From the NCBI RefSeq assembly GCF_006064855.1, contig NZ_CP040753.1, positions 1,612,001 through 1,676,000 on the forward strand: a stretch of DNA of 64,000 nucleotides. Reading direction: 5' to 3'. Below, in pieces: positions 53,389 through 62,674 of this stretch (position 1 is the first letter of the stretch; the number at the start of each line of letters is the position of its first letter). The notes under the pieces are model-generated. The model was not told the DNA's origin. It searched no databases and worked only from the letters and a program-made list of their open reading frames with translations. The position numbers were made by a program, and so were the translations under genes. This DNA comes from Sulfitobacter sp. BSw21498 (GTDB taxonomy: Bacteria > Pseudomonadota > Alphaproteobacteria > Rhodobacterales > Rhodobacteraceae).

Positions 53389-55539
53389 TCATTTCACATA
53401 TTTCACGCGCATCGCGTTGGCCAGAACGGTCAATGACGACGCCGACATCGCAATCGCGGCCAGCAGCGGGGTGGCATATCCCAGCAGCGCGACCGGAATG
53501 GCGATGGCATTATAACCCGCCGCGATGGCAAAGTTCTGACCTGACAAACGGGTCAGAGCGCGCGCGATTACGATCAGCAGCGGGAACTGGTCCAGCCCCT
53601 CGCGCAACATCACCACATCAGCCGCATTGCGCGACGCATCCAGCGCCGAGGACGGCGCGACAGAAGCATGCGCCAGCGCCAAGGCAGCCGTATCATTCAA
53701 CCCGTCGCCGACCATCAACACGCGGTGCCCCTGCGCCTGAAGCTGCGCCAGCCGGTCATGTTTTTGCGGTGCGCTTATATCACCAAGGGCCGACTGCACG
53801 CCAAGCTTTGCGGCGAACGCCTGCACCGTAGCTTGCCGATCGCCACTTAGGATCTGGGGCGTGATCCCTTGGGCGGATAACCATGCCAACGTATCTGCGG
53901 CCCCCTCTCGCGGGGTCTCTGTCACGGCCAGCGGGACGGCCGGTGCGCTCCCGATGCGCAGCCCGGTGCCGGAGAACGCAGCCCCCAGCCATTCGCCACG
54001 TCCCAGCCGCACAGTCACGCCGTCGATGTCCCCCTGCATCCCTTGCCCGGCGACTTCGGTGACATCGGCCAGCACAGCGGGCGTATGAACGGGCAATGCT
54101 GCCAGAATAGCCTGCGCCACCGGATGCGCCGATGCTTGGGCCAAGGCCCCCGCGATGGCACTCTGTTGGACCGAAAGCTCTGCCAGTGGCGCGGGTTTCC
54201 CCTGCCGCGTCAGCGTGCCGGTTTTGTCGAACACGGCCATGTCCACCTCTGCCAGCCGTTCAAGGGCGGTGCCTGATTTGACCAGAAACCCCATATCGAA
54301 CAGTCGTGCAATGGCCGTGGTTGCCACCGCAGGCACCGCCAACCCCAACGCGCAGGGACAGGTGATAATCAGCACCGCAACCGCCACGTTGAGCGCGTGG
54401 CGCAGGTCGCCGTCATAGGCCACCCACCCGACAAAGGCCGCCAGCGCCAGCAGATGCACCATCGGCGCATAAATGCGCGCGGCGCGGTCGGCCAGATTGG
54501 TATAGCTGTTGCGGCTGTTCTCGGCCATTTCAACCAGCGCGGCAACGCGGCGCAGGGTTGTATCTTCGCCCACGGCAGTCGCTGTCATCTCGAAGGGCGC
54601 GCCCAGATTGATCTCTCCGGCCTGAACCACATCGCCAAGGGTCAAGGCGACAGCCGCGCTTTCGCCGGTCAGAAACGACCGGTCGGCCTGCGCCGCGGCA
54701 CTGTTCAGCACCCCGTCAACAGGCACACGCATGCCCGTCGGCACCAACACCGTGTCCCCGACGCGCAAAAGGCCGACCGCAACCCTTTCGACACCGGTTC
54801 CATGAACGCGCTGCGCGGTCTGCACCTCGAGCGCGGCCAGTTCCTTTGCGGCGGAATGGACAGAGCTACGGGTCCGGTGATCCAGATAGCGGCCAACCAG
54901 CAAGAAAAACGTCAACGACAATGCCGCGTCAAAATAGGCGTGATGCCCGCTGTTCAGAACCTCATACAATGACATCCCCGCAGCCAGCAGGATCGCAAGC
55001 GAGATCGGCACGTCCATGTTTAGCCCGCCCCTGCGCACCGCCCGCATCCCATTGGCAAAGAACGGCTGGCCGCAAAACAGCACCGCAGGCAGGGTGATCA
55101 CGGCAGAGATCAGGTGGAACAATGCGCGGGTTGCATCTGACGCCCCTGACCAGATCGCAACGGAAAACAGCATGACGTTCATCATCGCGAAACCGGCGAT
55201 GGCAAGCCGGATCAGCAGCCCACGCCCGATGTCGTCTTGCCGGCTTTCCAGCAGGCTTTGGTCCAGCGGATGCGCCTCTATTCCTGCGCGATCCAGCGTG
55301 GCGACCGCCTGTTCGGCGTCAAGATCGCTGGCGTGGATCGAGACACGCTTGAGCGACAGGTTGACCCGCGCCGACCGGACCTGCGGCAAGGCGCGCAGGC
55401 TGCGTTCGACCGTGTTGATGCAAGTGGCGCAGTGGATTGCGGGCAGTGACAGCACCAGATCCGGCGGGCCCAATTGCGGTGCCGTCTGCGCGATTGCCGG
55501 TGCTACAACGCAGCCGGGGCATGCGGCGATGGCGCTCAT
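53389..55539 (-). CDS. ccoI: Copper P1B-type ATPase for cbb3 oxidase (CcoI/FixI)
   Basis: Copper-exporting P-type ATPase supplying copper for cbb3 oxidase assembly, 716 residues. N-terminal heavy-metal-associated domain with CATCINTVE (about 37), eight transmembrane helices, the intramembrane CPCALGLAVP motif (about 396), phosphorylation site DKTGTLTRQG (about 438), HPVAQA and the ATP-binding GDGLNDTAAL (about 622). A Cys-rich N-terminal tip (ACPGCVVAP) is a second metal site. It overlaps ccoH upstream (4 bp) and is followed by ccoS. Confidence 0.95.
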   Translation of the reverse strand: MSAIAACPGCVVAPAIAQTAPQLGPPDLVLSLPAIHCATCINTVERSLRALPQVRSARVNLSLKRVSIHASDLDAEQAVATLDRAGIEAHPLDQSLLESRQDDIGRGLLIRLAIAGFAMMNVMLFSVAIWSGASDATRALFHLISAVITLPAVLFCGQPFFANGMRAVRRGGLNMDVPISLAILLAAGMSLYEVLNSGHHAYFDAALSLTFFLLVGRYLDHRTRSSVHSAAKELAALEVQTAQRVHGTGVERVAVGLLRVGDTVLVPTGMRVPVDGVLNSAAAQADRSFLTGESAAVALTLGDVVQAGEINLGAPFEMTATAVGEDTTLRRVAALVEMAENSRNSYTNLADRAARIYAPMVHLLALAAFVGWVAYDGDLRHALNVAVAVLIITCPCALGLAVPAVATTAIARLFDMGFLVKSGTALERLAEVDMAVFDKTGTLTRQGKPAPLAELSVQQSAIAGALAQASAHPVAQAILAALPVHTPAVLADVTEVAGQGMQGDIDGVTVRLGRGEWLGAAFSGTGLRIGSAPAVPLAVTETPREGAADTLAWLSAQGITPQILSGDRQATVQAFAAKLGVQSALGDISAPQKHDRLAQLQAQGHRVLMVGDGLNDTAALALAHASVAPSSALDASRNAADVVMLREGLDQFPLLIVIARALTRLSGQNFAIAAGYNAIAIPVALLGYATPLLAAIAMSASSLTVLANAMRVKYVK

Positions 55540-55988
55540 TCCTTTACCTTTACGATAACACGTTGCTGAAAGAGCGTGCCTTCGGCGTCGCGCAGTTTCA
55601 GGCGCAAATTCCAGTTGCCCGGTCCCGCCACAACAGGCGCGACCAACGCCTGGCCGTCAAAGACGAAAGACGGGGTCTGGTCATTCGCAACGCTGGTCGC
55701 CCGCCCGAAAACGGCACTTGTGACCTGCGGTTCTTGCGGCTCTCCCTCGCGCAGCACCGCGACCCGCAACACGCCCTTCGTAACGGTCGCCGACACCTCC
55801 CAACCAAGCGCCTCTTGCGCCTTGCGGTCCGCATCAAAGCTTTGCGATGCAACGTAGGAGTTCTTGACCTCCAGCCCCGGAAAACTGTGCACGGCATTAT
55901 AAGCCAACGTCAGGTTCACCGCGATGATCACGCTAAACGCCGCGGCAAAGACGCCGAACACATGCCAGCCTTTGATTTCCTGTACCAT
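55536..55988 (-). CDS. ccoH: CcoH/FixH family protein
   Basis: Single-pass membrane protein, 150 residues, needed for cbb3 oxidase assembly. N-terminal helix WHVFGVFAAAFSVIIAVNLTLAYNA continues to a periplasmic beta-rich domain, with SYVASQSFDADRKAQEALGW the FixH signature. The chosen ATG at 55988 starts MVQEIKGWHV 1 bp after the ccoG stop, with AAAGGACC upstream; an ATG six codons earlier overlaps ccoG. Four-bp overlap with ccoI. Confidence 0.9.
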   Translation of the reverse strand: MVQEIKGWHVFGVFAAAFSVIIAVNLTLAYNAVHSFPGLEVKNSYVASQSFDADRKAQEALGWEVSATVTKGVLRVAVLREGEPQEPQVTSAVFGRATSVANDQTPSFVFDGQALVAPVVAGPGNWNLRLKLRDAEGTLFQQRVIVKVKE

Positions 55989-55989
55989 T

Positions 55990-57552
55990 CTAGCGGTCCT
56001 TTCCATTGAAACTGGTGGCTTTCGACGCGCGATCGCCGGTGCCGGTATCCTCGACCCACAGCCGCAACTGCGTCATATCAGCGGTCGACGCTTCGGTTTG
56101 CGGCGCGGCGGTGACATAGACCCGTTGCAGGATCGTCTGGTTGGCAGGCAGCACGACGGTTGCGCCCGCGTTTCCCTGCCCTTCGAGCGTGACAGTCAGC
56201 GCGCTGTCGCTCGTGATCCCGATTTGAACGGTGGCATCACGCCCCTGTTTGTTGCGCAGGCGTACGTCATAGATGTTACGCACTCCGCCGTCCGACAGGG
56301 TGACATAGGTCGGGTTGCGCACGGGGCTGACGGTCAGTTCAATCGCACTGCGGATGAACAGCGCATAGACCAGCGCGACCCCGATCAACGCCCACGCGGC
56401 GGTATAAAGCAGCGTGCGCGGTCGCAGAATATGACGCCACAGCGGTTTGGGCGGCTGGCCGGCCCGTTCGGCTGTCTCGTCCGACAGCGCCAGATAGTCG
56501 ATCAATCCGCGCGGCTTGCCAATCTTGGCCATCACATCGTCACAGGCGTCGATGCACAGGGCGCAGGTGATACACTCCATCTGCTGGCCGTTGCGAATGT
56601 CGATGCCCACGGGGCAGACGTTGACGCAGGCCATGCAGTCGATGCAATCCCCTTGGGTGTCTGCGGGCGGAACGGGGGGCAGATCGGGGGGCAATGCGGC
56701 GCGCCTCCGGTCGGGGTATGGGGTGGGCCCGTAGCGCGCGGCCCCCGGCCCTGCTGCGGCGATCTGGTCTTGGGCGCGCTGAGCGGCGGCACGTTCGCGT
56801 TTGCGCAGATTACCCTTTCCGCGCGGCTCGCCGCGCCAGTCGCGATAGGCGACCGTGATCGTGTCGGGGTCCATCATCGCGGCCTGGATACGCGGCCAGG
56901 GACACATATAGATACACACCTGTTCCCGCATGAAGCCCCCCAACAGAATTGTCGTGGCGGTCAGGATCGCGATGGTCATATACGCCACCGGAGCCGCGTC
57001 GAGCGTGACCAGATCCCGGGCCAGCTGCGGCGCATCGGTAAAGTAGAACACCCACGCCCCGCCTGTCGCCACCGCGATCCCCAGCCAAAGCACCCATTTG
57101 GTGACGCGCAGGCGCAGTTTGTGTATGCCCCAGCCCGCGTGATGCAGCCGGACGCGGGCATTGCGGTCGCCCTCGATCCAGCGTTCGACAAGGATGAACA
57201 GATCGGTCCAGACCGTTTGCGGGCAGGCATAGCCACACCACACACGCCCCAAAGCAGAGGTAAACAGAAACAACCCAAGCCCCGCCATGATCAGCAGACC
57301 GGCCACGAAATAGAATTCATGGGGCCATATCTCGATCCAGAAGAAATAGAACCGCCGATGCGCCAGATCGATCAGCACCGCCTGATCCGGCAAGTTGGGC
57401 CCGCGGTCCCACCGCAGCCACGGCGTGAGGTAATATATCCCCAGCGTGACGGCCATGATGCCCCACTTAAAGCGACGGAAGAACCCGTCGACGCGGCGCG
57501 GAAAAACCGGCTCTCGCGGGGCATAAAGAGATGGAGGTGACGTTTGTGTCAT
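55990..57552 (-). CDS. ccoG: cbb3 oxidase accessory protein CcoG (FixG)
   Basis: Membrane-bound iron-sulfur protein, 520 residues, linked to copper reduction for cbb3 assembly. N-terminal membrane helices with GYACPQTVWTDLF and EQVCIYMCPWPRIQAAM, then two 4Fe-4S ferredoxin motifs, CIDCMACVNVCPVG (about 300) and CITCALCIDACDDVM (about 325), and a C-terminal Ig-like domain. A FNR-type box lies 53 bp upstream of the ATG, so it is likely oxygen-regulated by FnrL. First gene of ccoGHIS. Confidence 0.95.
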   Translation of the reverse strand: MTQTSPPSLYAPREPVFPRRVDGFFRRFKWGIMAVTLGIYYLTPWLRWDRGPNLPDQAVLIDLAHRRFYFFWIEIWPHEFYFVAGLLIMAGLGLFLFTSALGRVWCGYACPQTVWTDLFILVERWIEGDRNARVRLHHAGWGIHKLRLRVTKWVLWLGIAVATGGAWVFYFTDAPQLARDLVTLDAAPVAYMTIAILTATTILLGGFMREQVCIYMCPWPRIQAAMMDPDTITVAYRDWRGEPRGKGNLRKRERAAAQRAQDQIAAAGPGAARYGPTPYPDRRRAALPPDLPPVPPADTQGDCIDCMACVNVCPVGIDIRNGQQMECITCALCIDACDDVMAKIGKPRGLIDYLALSDETAERAGQPPKPLWRHILRPRTLLYTAAWALIGVALVYALFIRSAIELTVSPVRNPTYVTLSDGGVRNIYDVRLRNKQGRDATVQIGITSDSALTVTLEGQGNAGATVVLPANQTILQRVYVTAAPQTEASTADMTQLRLWVEDTGTGDRASKATSFNGKDR

Positions 57553-57604
57553 CAGATGTATCCTGTTCGCACCGCCACCTTATCGAAGGTCAAGACAGCA
57601 CACT

Positions 57605-57618
57605 TTGATCTGAGTCAA
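57605..57618. promoter_or_regulatory. FNR/FnrL box upstream of ccoG
   Basis: TTGATCTGAGTCAA matches TTGAT-N4-(A/G)TCAA with one deviation (GTCAA in place of ATCAA). It lies 53 bp before the ccoG start codon and immediately beside the ccoNOQP terminator. It presumably activates ccoGHIS under low oxygen. Confidence 0.85.
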
Positions 57619-57664
57619 AAACACCCCCAAAGCGGTTCGTTTTGCGAACAGGACCGCCTTGGGG
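57617..57664 (-). terminator. Terminator of ccoNOQP
   Basis: On the minus strand an interrupted stem (CCCCAA/TTGGGG, then GCGGT/ACCGC, with an inner GTTCG/CGAAC helix around a TTTTG loop) is followed by TGTTTTTGAC. It lies 47 bp after the ccoP stop; its U-tract abuts the FNR box of the next operon. Confidence 0.75.
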
Positions 57665-57667
57665 ATG

Positions 57668-57699
57668 GACAGTGGCACTCGGGCAGAGCCGCCACTGTC
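57668..57699 (-). other. Second inverted repeat after ccoP
   Basis: A perfect 9-bp inverted repeat (GACAGTGGC / GCCACTGTC) with a 14-nt loop lies 12 bp after the ccoP stop and just before the terminator. It may stabilise the 3' end of the ccoNOQP transcript. Confidence 0.55.
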
Positions 57700-57710
57700 A
57701 GCTTTCTGCG

Positions 57711-58574
57711 CTATTCCCCCCCTCCCAGAGAGTGGACATAGGCAGAAACTGCGCGGATATCGGCCTCTTCCAGACGCCCGCCCCAGGGGGGCATGACGCC
57801 GAAACGCGCATTCGTCACGGTCTGGGTCAGCGCCTGCCGGTCGCTGCCGTACAGCCAGATCGCATCGGCAATATTGGGGGCACCCTGACTGCGATCACCC
57901 TGCCCCGCATCACCGTGGCAAGCGCTGCAGTTATCTGCAAAGACCTCGGCACCCGTTCCGGCCAGCGCCACGTCAAAATTGGACGATGAAAGCGAGATCA
58001 CGTGTTCAACGACCGCCGCGATGTCATCCTTGCCCAATATCGCGCCAAAGGCAGGCATCTGGCTGTAGCGCGCATCGACGTCCTGTTCGTTGCGGATGCC
58101 ATGGCGCACGGTATATTCGATGTCTGCCATCGCCCCGCCCCAAAGCCAGTCGTCGTCCAGCAGGTTGGGATAGCCCTTGGCCCCTGCCGCGCCCGACCCG
58201 TGACACTGCGAACAATTCGCGCGAAACACCGCACCGCCACGCGCGATAGCATACCGGTTGAGGTCGGCATCCTGTGGCAACGCTTCCATGTCGGTGCCCA
58301 GCAAATCCGCCACCAGCTGCGCGTTCTTTTGCGCGTGCGCGTCGATGTCCTGCGCCACATTGGCGCGGGTGGACCAGCCCAATACACCGCTCGTCGCCCC
58401 TGAAATCATTGGCCACGCGGGATAGGCCACACTATAGCCGATGCCCCAGATGATCGTCAGATACAGCGTCCAAAGCCACCAGCGCGGCAGCGGGGTGTTC
58501 AGCTCTTCGATGCCGTCCCAGCTGTGCCCCGTCGTCTCGATGCCGGTCACATCGTCTTGCTTGTGATCAGTCAT
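57711..58574 (-). CDS. ccoP: cbb3-type cytochrome c oxidase subunit III (diheme)
   Basis: Membrane-anchored diheme cytochrome c of the oxidase, 287 residues. N-terminal membrane anchor WWLWTLYLTIIWGIGYSVAYP (about 42-62), then two c-type heme sites, CSQCHGSG (about 126) and CSACHGDA (about 217), each followed by Met-containing ligand regions. The start MTDHKQDDVTGIETT is preferred over an ATG 32 codons upstream, which lies inside ccoQ. It overlaps ccoQ by 8 bp. Confidence 0.95.
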   Translation of the reverse strand: MTDHKQDDVTGIETTGHSWDGIEELNTPLPRWWLWTLYLTIIWGIGYSVAYPAWPMISGATSGVLGWSTRANVAQDIDAHAQKNAQLVADLLGTDMEALPQDADLNRYAIARGGAVFRANCSQCHGSGAAGAKGYPNLLDDDWLWGGAMADIEYTVRHGIRNEQDVDARYSQMPAFGAILGKDDIAAVVEHVISLSSSNFDVALAGTGAEVFADNCSACHGDAGQGDRSQGAPNIADAIWLYGSDRQALTQTVTNARFGVMPPWGGRLEEADIRAVSAYVHSLGGGE

Positions 58575-58785
58575 TTCGGGCTCCTTTCTTGGCGGCGCAG
58601 TCTGCGCCGTTGCAGCCCGCGCACCCCGCGGGCGCGTCTTCGCGCAATGGAATGCGCGCCACGGCGGCATAGGTGTCAGAGCCGCCGGGCCGGAAAGCCC
58701 ACAGGATCACGCCCACAAAAAAGCTGAACATCGCCAGCAGAACCCAGCTGTCTGCCAGCTGACGCAGGAAAGAATAGGTATCCAT
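58567..58785 (-). CDS. ccoQ: cbb3-type oxidase subunit IV (CcoQ) with Cys-rich tail
   Basis: Small single-helix subunit, 72 residues, that stabilises the oxidase. MDTYSFLRQLADSWVLLAMF and the helix through FFVGVILWAFRPG are typical CcoQ. After the membrane the tail PAGCAGCNGADCAAKKG carries three cysteines in a C-x2-C-x4-C spacing, which I do not associate with CcoQ and is discussed as a finding. Lies between ccoO (12 bp gap) and ccoP (8-bp overlap). Confidence 0.9.
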   Translation of the reverse strand: MDTYSFLRQLADSWVLLAMFSFFVGVILWAFRPGGSDTYAAVARIPLREDAPAGCAGCNGADCAAKKGARND

Positions 58786-58797
58786 TGCAAAACCTCC

Positions 58798-59622
58798 TTA
58801 TCGGCTGGCGTCGGGGGTAAAGGTCGAGAAATCGACCATCGTCCCCAGCACTTGCAAATACGCGATGAGCGCGTCCATCTCGGTCAGTTCGGGCGCACCG
58901 TCAAAGTTCGACACCGCAGCACCGGGATACCGCGCAAGCATCGCGTCATAGTCGGCATCCGGGTCGGCCTGCACCTTGAAATCCGACGCGGCCTGTTCGA
59001 TCTGCTCGTCCGTATAGGGGACGCCCACAAAGCGGTGGGTTTTCAGCAGATCCTGCACGTGGTCTGCGGCAATCCGCGTGTCGGAAAGAAACGCATATTT
59101 CGGCATGATGGATTCCGGTACGACCGATTGCGGATCGGACAGATGGTCCACATGCCACGCATCGGAATACCGCCCGCCCACGCGTGCCACATCCGGTCCG
59201 GTGCGTTTCGACCCCCATTGGAACGGGTGGTCATACATGGATTCCGCCGCCAGCGAATAATGCCCATAGCGTTCGACTTCGTCGCGCATGGGGCGGATCA
59301 TCTGGCTGTGGCATAGATAGCACCCTTCGCGCACATAGATGTCGCGCCCCGTCAGTTCGAGCGGGGAATAGGGACGCACGCCCTCGACCTTTTCGATCGT
59401 GTTTTCAAGCCAGAACAGCGGTGCGATTTCGACGATGCCGCCGATCGACACCACCAGCAACGATGCGATCAACAACAGCGTCGGGCTTTTCTCGAGGATC
59501 GCGTGCCGGTTCACCAATGCGGTGTGATGCGGCAGCTCGTTCGGGATCTCTTGCGGAGCGTCCGACAGGGTTGAGACATTGGGATCCTGCGCGGGATCGG
59601 TGATTTTAGTGTTATGTGCCAT
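58798..59622 (-). CDS. ccoO: cbb3-type cytochrome c oxidase subunit II
   Basis: Monoheme cytochrome c subunit anchored by one helix, 274 residues. The helix [20 protein letters not shown] (about 49-68) precedes the heme site [16 protein letters not shown] (about 99-114). [17 protein letters not shown] and SIMPKYAFL are CcoO signatures, with the Met of IMPKY the likely heme ligand. The start MAHNTKITD has AAGGG upstream. It has a somewhat longer N-terminus than classical CcoO. Starts 11 bp after ccoN. Confidence 0.95.
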   Translation of the reverse strand: MAHNTKITDPAQDPNVSTLSDAPQEIPNELPHHTALVNRHAILEKSPTLLLIASLLVVSIGGIVEIAPLFWLENTIEKVEGVRPYSPLELTGRDIYVREGCYLCHSQMIRPMRDEVERYGHYSLAAESMYDHPFQWGSKRTGPDVARVGGRYSDAWHVDHLSDPQSVVPESIMPKYAFLSDTRIAADHVQDLLKTHRFVGVPYTDEQIEQAASDFKVQADPDADYDAMLARYPGAAVSNFDGAPELTEMDALIAYLQVLGTMVDFSTFTPDASR

Positions 59623-59633
59623 TGCGATTGCCC

Positions 59634-61232
59634 TTATTCCGCCGGAACGCCAACGGGTGCGGACTGTTTTGCGCCCCCTTTGATCGTCATCCACATGTTC
59701 CAGACCATGATCAGCGCGCCGCTGAGATACAAAATACCGCCCATGCCACGCACCACATACATCGGAAATTTCGCCGCCACGGTGTCCGCAAAGGAGTTGA
59801 CCAAGAACCCCTGATCATCGACCTCGCGCCACATCAGGCCCTCCATGATGCCGGTGACCCACATGCTGGCCGCGTATAAAATGATGCCGATGGTCGCCAA
59901 CCAGAAGTGCCAGTTGATCGCCGACATAGAATGCATCTTTGCCCGCCCCCAAAGCCGTGGCGTCAGGAAATAAAGTGCACCAAAGGTGATCATGCCATTC
60001 CAGCCAAGCGCACCGGAATGGACGTGTCCGATGGTCCAGTCGGTATAGTGGCTGAGCGAATTCACGGCGCGGATCGACATCATCGGCCCCTCGAACGTGG
60101 ACATGCCGTAAAAGCCAAGCGACAGTACAAACATCCGCAAGATCGGATCGGTGCGCAGCTTGTCCCACGCCCCTTGCAGCGTCATCAGGCCGTTGATCAT
60201 ACCGCCCCAGCTGGGCATCCACAGGATGATCGAGAACACCATGCCAAGCGTCGACGCCCAGTCAGGCAGCGCGGTGTAATGCAGGTGGTGCGGCCCCGCC
60301 CAGATATAAAGAAAGATCAGGGACCAGAAGTGGACGATGCTCAGTTTGTAGGAATAGACAGGGCGGTTCGCCTGTTTGGGCACGAAGTAATACATCATCC
60401 CCAGAAAGCCCGCCGTCAGGAAAAAGCCGACCGCATTATGCCCGTACCACCACTGGGTCATGGCATCTTGAACACCGGCAAAAACCTGCACCGATTTCGA
60501 CCCCCAGAGGCTGACCGGCACCGATAGGTTGTTGACCACATGCAGCATCGCGACGGTCACGATAAAGGCAAGGTAGAACCAGTTGGCGACGTAGATATGC
60601 CGCTCGCGGCGGATGATCAGCGTGCCCAGAAACACCGCCAGATAGCATAGCCAGATGATCGTCAGCCAGATATCGACGTACCATTCGGGCTCTGCGTATT
60701 CTTTGGATTGCGTGGACCCCAGCAGATATCCGGTGGCGGCCAGCACGATGAACAGCTGATAGCCCCAGAACACAAACCACGCGAGGTTGCCGCCAAACAA
60801 CCGCACCGAACAGGTGCGCTGCACCACATAGAAAGAGGTCGCGATCAACGCATTGCCGCCAAAGGCAAAAATCACCGCCGACGTATGCAGAGGGCGCAGC
60901 CGGCCAAAGTTGGTAAAGGGTTGCCCCCAGTCAAAGTTCAACGCCGGAAAGGCCAGTTGGAACGCAATAAACGTCCCCACCAGCAGCCCCACAATTCCCC
61001 AGAACGCCGTGGCAATCACGCCTGCGCGGATCACCCCATCGGCATAGCCGGTGGACATGGGCCGCGGCCGTTCAGGCTCGTCCGTGTGGCGCAGGACCCA
61101 TAAAAACATGCCCCCCGCGACGCCCATGATGATCAGCGCATGCACCTGATACGCGATATCACGTGCCCAACTGGCCCCCATCGCAGCGATCAACGCCACC
61201 AGCGCCAGAATGACGAGTTTCAAGTAATTCAT
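59634..61232 (-). CDS. ccoN: cbb3-type cytochrome c oxidase subunit I
   Basis: Catalytic heme-copper subunit, 532 residues, about 12 helices. Histidine ligands of the low-spin heme and the heme b3-CuB site are in [45 protein letters not shown] and [14 protein letters not shown]. The protein catalyses reduction of oxygen to water with proton pumping at low oxygen. A FNR-type box is 89 bp upstream of the start, so expression should rise under microoxic conditions. First gene of ccoNOQP. Confidence 0.97.
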   Translation of the reverse strand: MNYLKLVILALVALIAAMGASWARDIAYQVHALIIMGVAGGMFLWVLRHTDEPERPRPMSTGYADGVIRAGVIATAFWGIVGLLVGTFIAFQLAFPALNFDWGQPFTNFGRLRPLHTSAVIFAFGGNALIATSFYVVQRTCSVRLFGGNLAWFVFWGYQLFIVLAATGYLLGSTQSKEYAEPEWYVDIWLTIIWLCYLAVFLGTLIIRRERHIYVANWFYLAFIVTVAMLHVVNNLSVPVSLWGSKSVQVFAGVQDAMTQWWYGHNAVGFFLTAGFLGMMYYFVPKQANRPVYSYKLSIVHFWSLIFLYIWAGPHHLHYTALPDWASTLGMVFSIILWMPSWGGMINGLMTLQGAWDKLRTDPILRMFVLSLGFYGMSTFEGPMMSIRAVNSLSHYTDWTIGHVHSGALGWNGMITFGALYFLTPRLWGRAKMHSMSAINWHFWLATIGIILYAASMWVTGIMEGLMWREVDDQGFLVNSFADTVAAKFPMYVVRGMGGILYLSGALIMVWNMWMTIKGGAKQSAPVGVPAE

Positions 61233-61320
61233 ATCGGACCTCTATGTATGCGCCCGCCCTGATCGGGGCGGCGCTTTCCTGTTCGCGCTTTGGGCGTAAA
61301 GGGGCCACGCGAACCGGTCT

Positions 61321-61334
61321 TTGATCTGGGTCAA
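61321..61334. promoter_or_regulatory. FNR/FnrL box upstream of ccoN
   Basis: TTGATCTGGGTCAA, the FNR consensus half sites TTGAT and (G)TCAA separated by four bases, lies 89 bp before the ccoN start codon and 21 bp beyond the uspA stop. Nearly identical to the ccoG box. Confidence 0.87.
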
Positions 61335-61355
61335 GTTTGCCCGTGAGGGTGCCGA

Positions 61356-61763
61356 TTATCTGACGACATGCACCGCGCATTTGGCGTGGCGCACCACATA
61401 TTGCGCAACAGAGCCAAGCAGAATGTCCGAAAACGCAGGCTGGTGCGACGCGATGACGATGCAGTCCATCCCGTTTTCCTCGGCCCAGCGGGTCACCCGC
61501 GGTCCCGCCCGCCCGTCAGCAATGGCGGTGGTACATTCGGGCAGCTCTAGCGCCAACGCCTCCAGCCGCGCCTGCACCGTCTCGCGGGCGACGCTAAAAA
61601 CGTCGGTGGGAATATAGTCCGCGACATAGATCGGCACTGTTTCAATCACGTGAAGCAACGTCAGCTTGGCATCCTTTGACGCCAGCGCCTGCGCCGCGTC
61701 AAAGGCGGTCTGGGTGATTTCGGGGGTCTCAAAAACAACGGGGATCAGGATATTCTTGTACAT
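61356..61763 (-). CDS. Universal stress protein, UspA family
   Basis: 135 residues of the UspA fold. MYKNILIPVVFETPE opens the protein and the ATP-binding region near the C-terminus is weakly G-x2-G-x9-G(S/T)-like (IASHQPAFSDILLGSVAQYVV). The start MYKNILIP is preceded by AGGAGAG; a longer frame to 61832 lacks conserved sequence. An FNR box lies 56 bp upstream of the start, so it is probably induced at low oxygen. Lies between fnrL and ccoN, a common arrangement in Rhodobacteraceae. Confidence 0.88.
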   Translation of the reverse strand: MYKNILIPVVFETPEITQTAFDAAQALASKDAKLTLLHVIETVPIYVADYIPTDVFSVARETVQARLEALALELPECTTAIADGRAGPRVTRWAEENGMDCIVIASHQPAFSDILLGSVAQYVVRHAKCAVHVVR

Positions 61764-61818
61764 GCTGCACTCTCCTATGAAGGTGCAGGCATCAGACACT
61801 ACTGTTTGGACACCCGCG

Positions 61819-61832
61819 TTGATGCAGATCAA
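61819..61832. promoter_or_regulatory. FNR/FnrL box upstream of the universal stress protein gene
   Basis: TTGATGCAGATCAA is a perfect match to TTGAT-N4-ATCAA. It lies 56 bp before the uspA-type start codon, downstream of fnrL, so it presumably controls the stress protein rather than fnrL. Confidence 0.87.
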
Positions 61833-61850
61833 ATCAGTAGAAAAATATCT

Positions 61851-62567
61851 TTAGGGGCAGTCGTCACCCGACGCCACGTGCAGCGCCTTAAGGTCGGTCA
61901 CGCGGAACCGGCGGCGGTCAACGAACTGCACGATACGCTCTTTCTTCATCGCGCCAAGCTGGCGGCTGACAGTCTCGAGCGTGAGACCCAGATAGTTGGA
62001 GATCTCGTGACGTGTCAGGGGCAGAACGAGCTCCTGATCCATTGCGTCGGCGATGGTAAGCTGTTGTCGGCGCACCAGCATTTCGATGAAGGTCGCGATC
62101 TTTTCGCGGGCGGTCTTGCGGCCCAGCAACAGCATCCAGTCGCGCGCGGCGTCCAGTTCATCCAGCGCCATTTCCATCAGCCGTTGGGCAATATGGGGCG
62201 TGGTTTCGATCAATGCCTCGAAGGGTTTGCGGTGAAAGCAGCACAGCGTCACATCGGTCACCGCCACCACATCGAAATCAATCGTCTCGCGCCCGGGACG
62301 GCCGATAAAATCCGACGGCAGCAGCAAGCCGACCATCTGGGTGCGCCCGTCTTCCATCGTTTTGCCAAGGCTGGCGACGCCTGCCACGACCGACGCGACA
62401 TAAGTCAGCCCATCACCGCGCCACAGCACCTGATCCCCCGCCTTGAACGATTTATAGGTTTTGATCTGTTCAAGCATCAACAGCTCGTCGTCGTCGCAGC
62501 GCGCACAAACGGCACGGTGACGGATCGGGCATTCACTGCATTTCGGACGGGACTGTAGATCAAGCAT
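61851..62567 (-). CDS. fnrL: Oxygen-sensing CRP/FNR-type regulator FnrL
   Basis: 238 residues. An N-terminal Cys cluster, KCSECPIRHRAVCARC (about 9-24), and a later Cys in VTLCCFH provide ligands for an oxygen-labile 4Fe-4S cluster. The cyclic-nucleotide-binding-like sensor domain is followed by a helix-turn-helix whose recognition helix contains LETVSRQL, the E-x2-SR pattern that reads TTGAT half sites in FNR. The start MLDLQSRPK is preferred over a frame opening 19 codons upstream. It encodes the activator for the three boxes found next door. Confidence 0.92.
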   Translation of the reverse strand: MLDLQSRPKCSECPIRHRAVCARCDDDELLMLEQIKTYKSFKAGDQVLWRGDGLTYVASVVAGVASLGKTMEDGRTQMVGLLLPSDFIGRPGRETIDFDVVAVTDVTLCCFHRKPFEALIETTPHIAQRLMEMALDELDAARDWMLLLGRKTAREKIATFIEMLVRRQQLTIADAMDQELVLPLTRHEISNYLGLTLETVSRQLGAMKKERIVQFVDRRRFRVTDLKALHVASGDDCP

Positions 62568-62674
62568 GGCACAACCATAGCGCCCAACTGCGCGAATAAC
62601 CATCGCCAAGACGCGTCCCGCCACAGCGCTGCGTCCCGATGTCGCTTGCTGTGGCAGAGCATGGTTTGTGCCGG

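Noticed and set aside
55924..57540. Plus-strand frame of 538 codons across ccoG
   Set aside because: Antisense shadow of ccoG, whose 4Fe-4S motifs and context are unambiguous.
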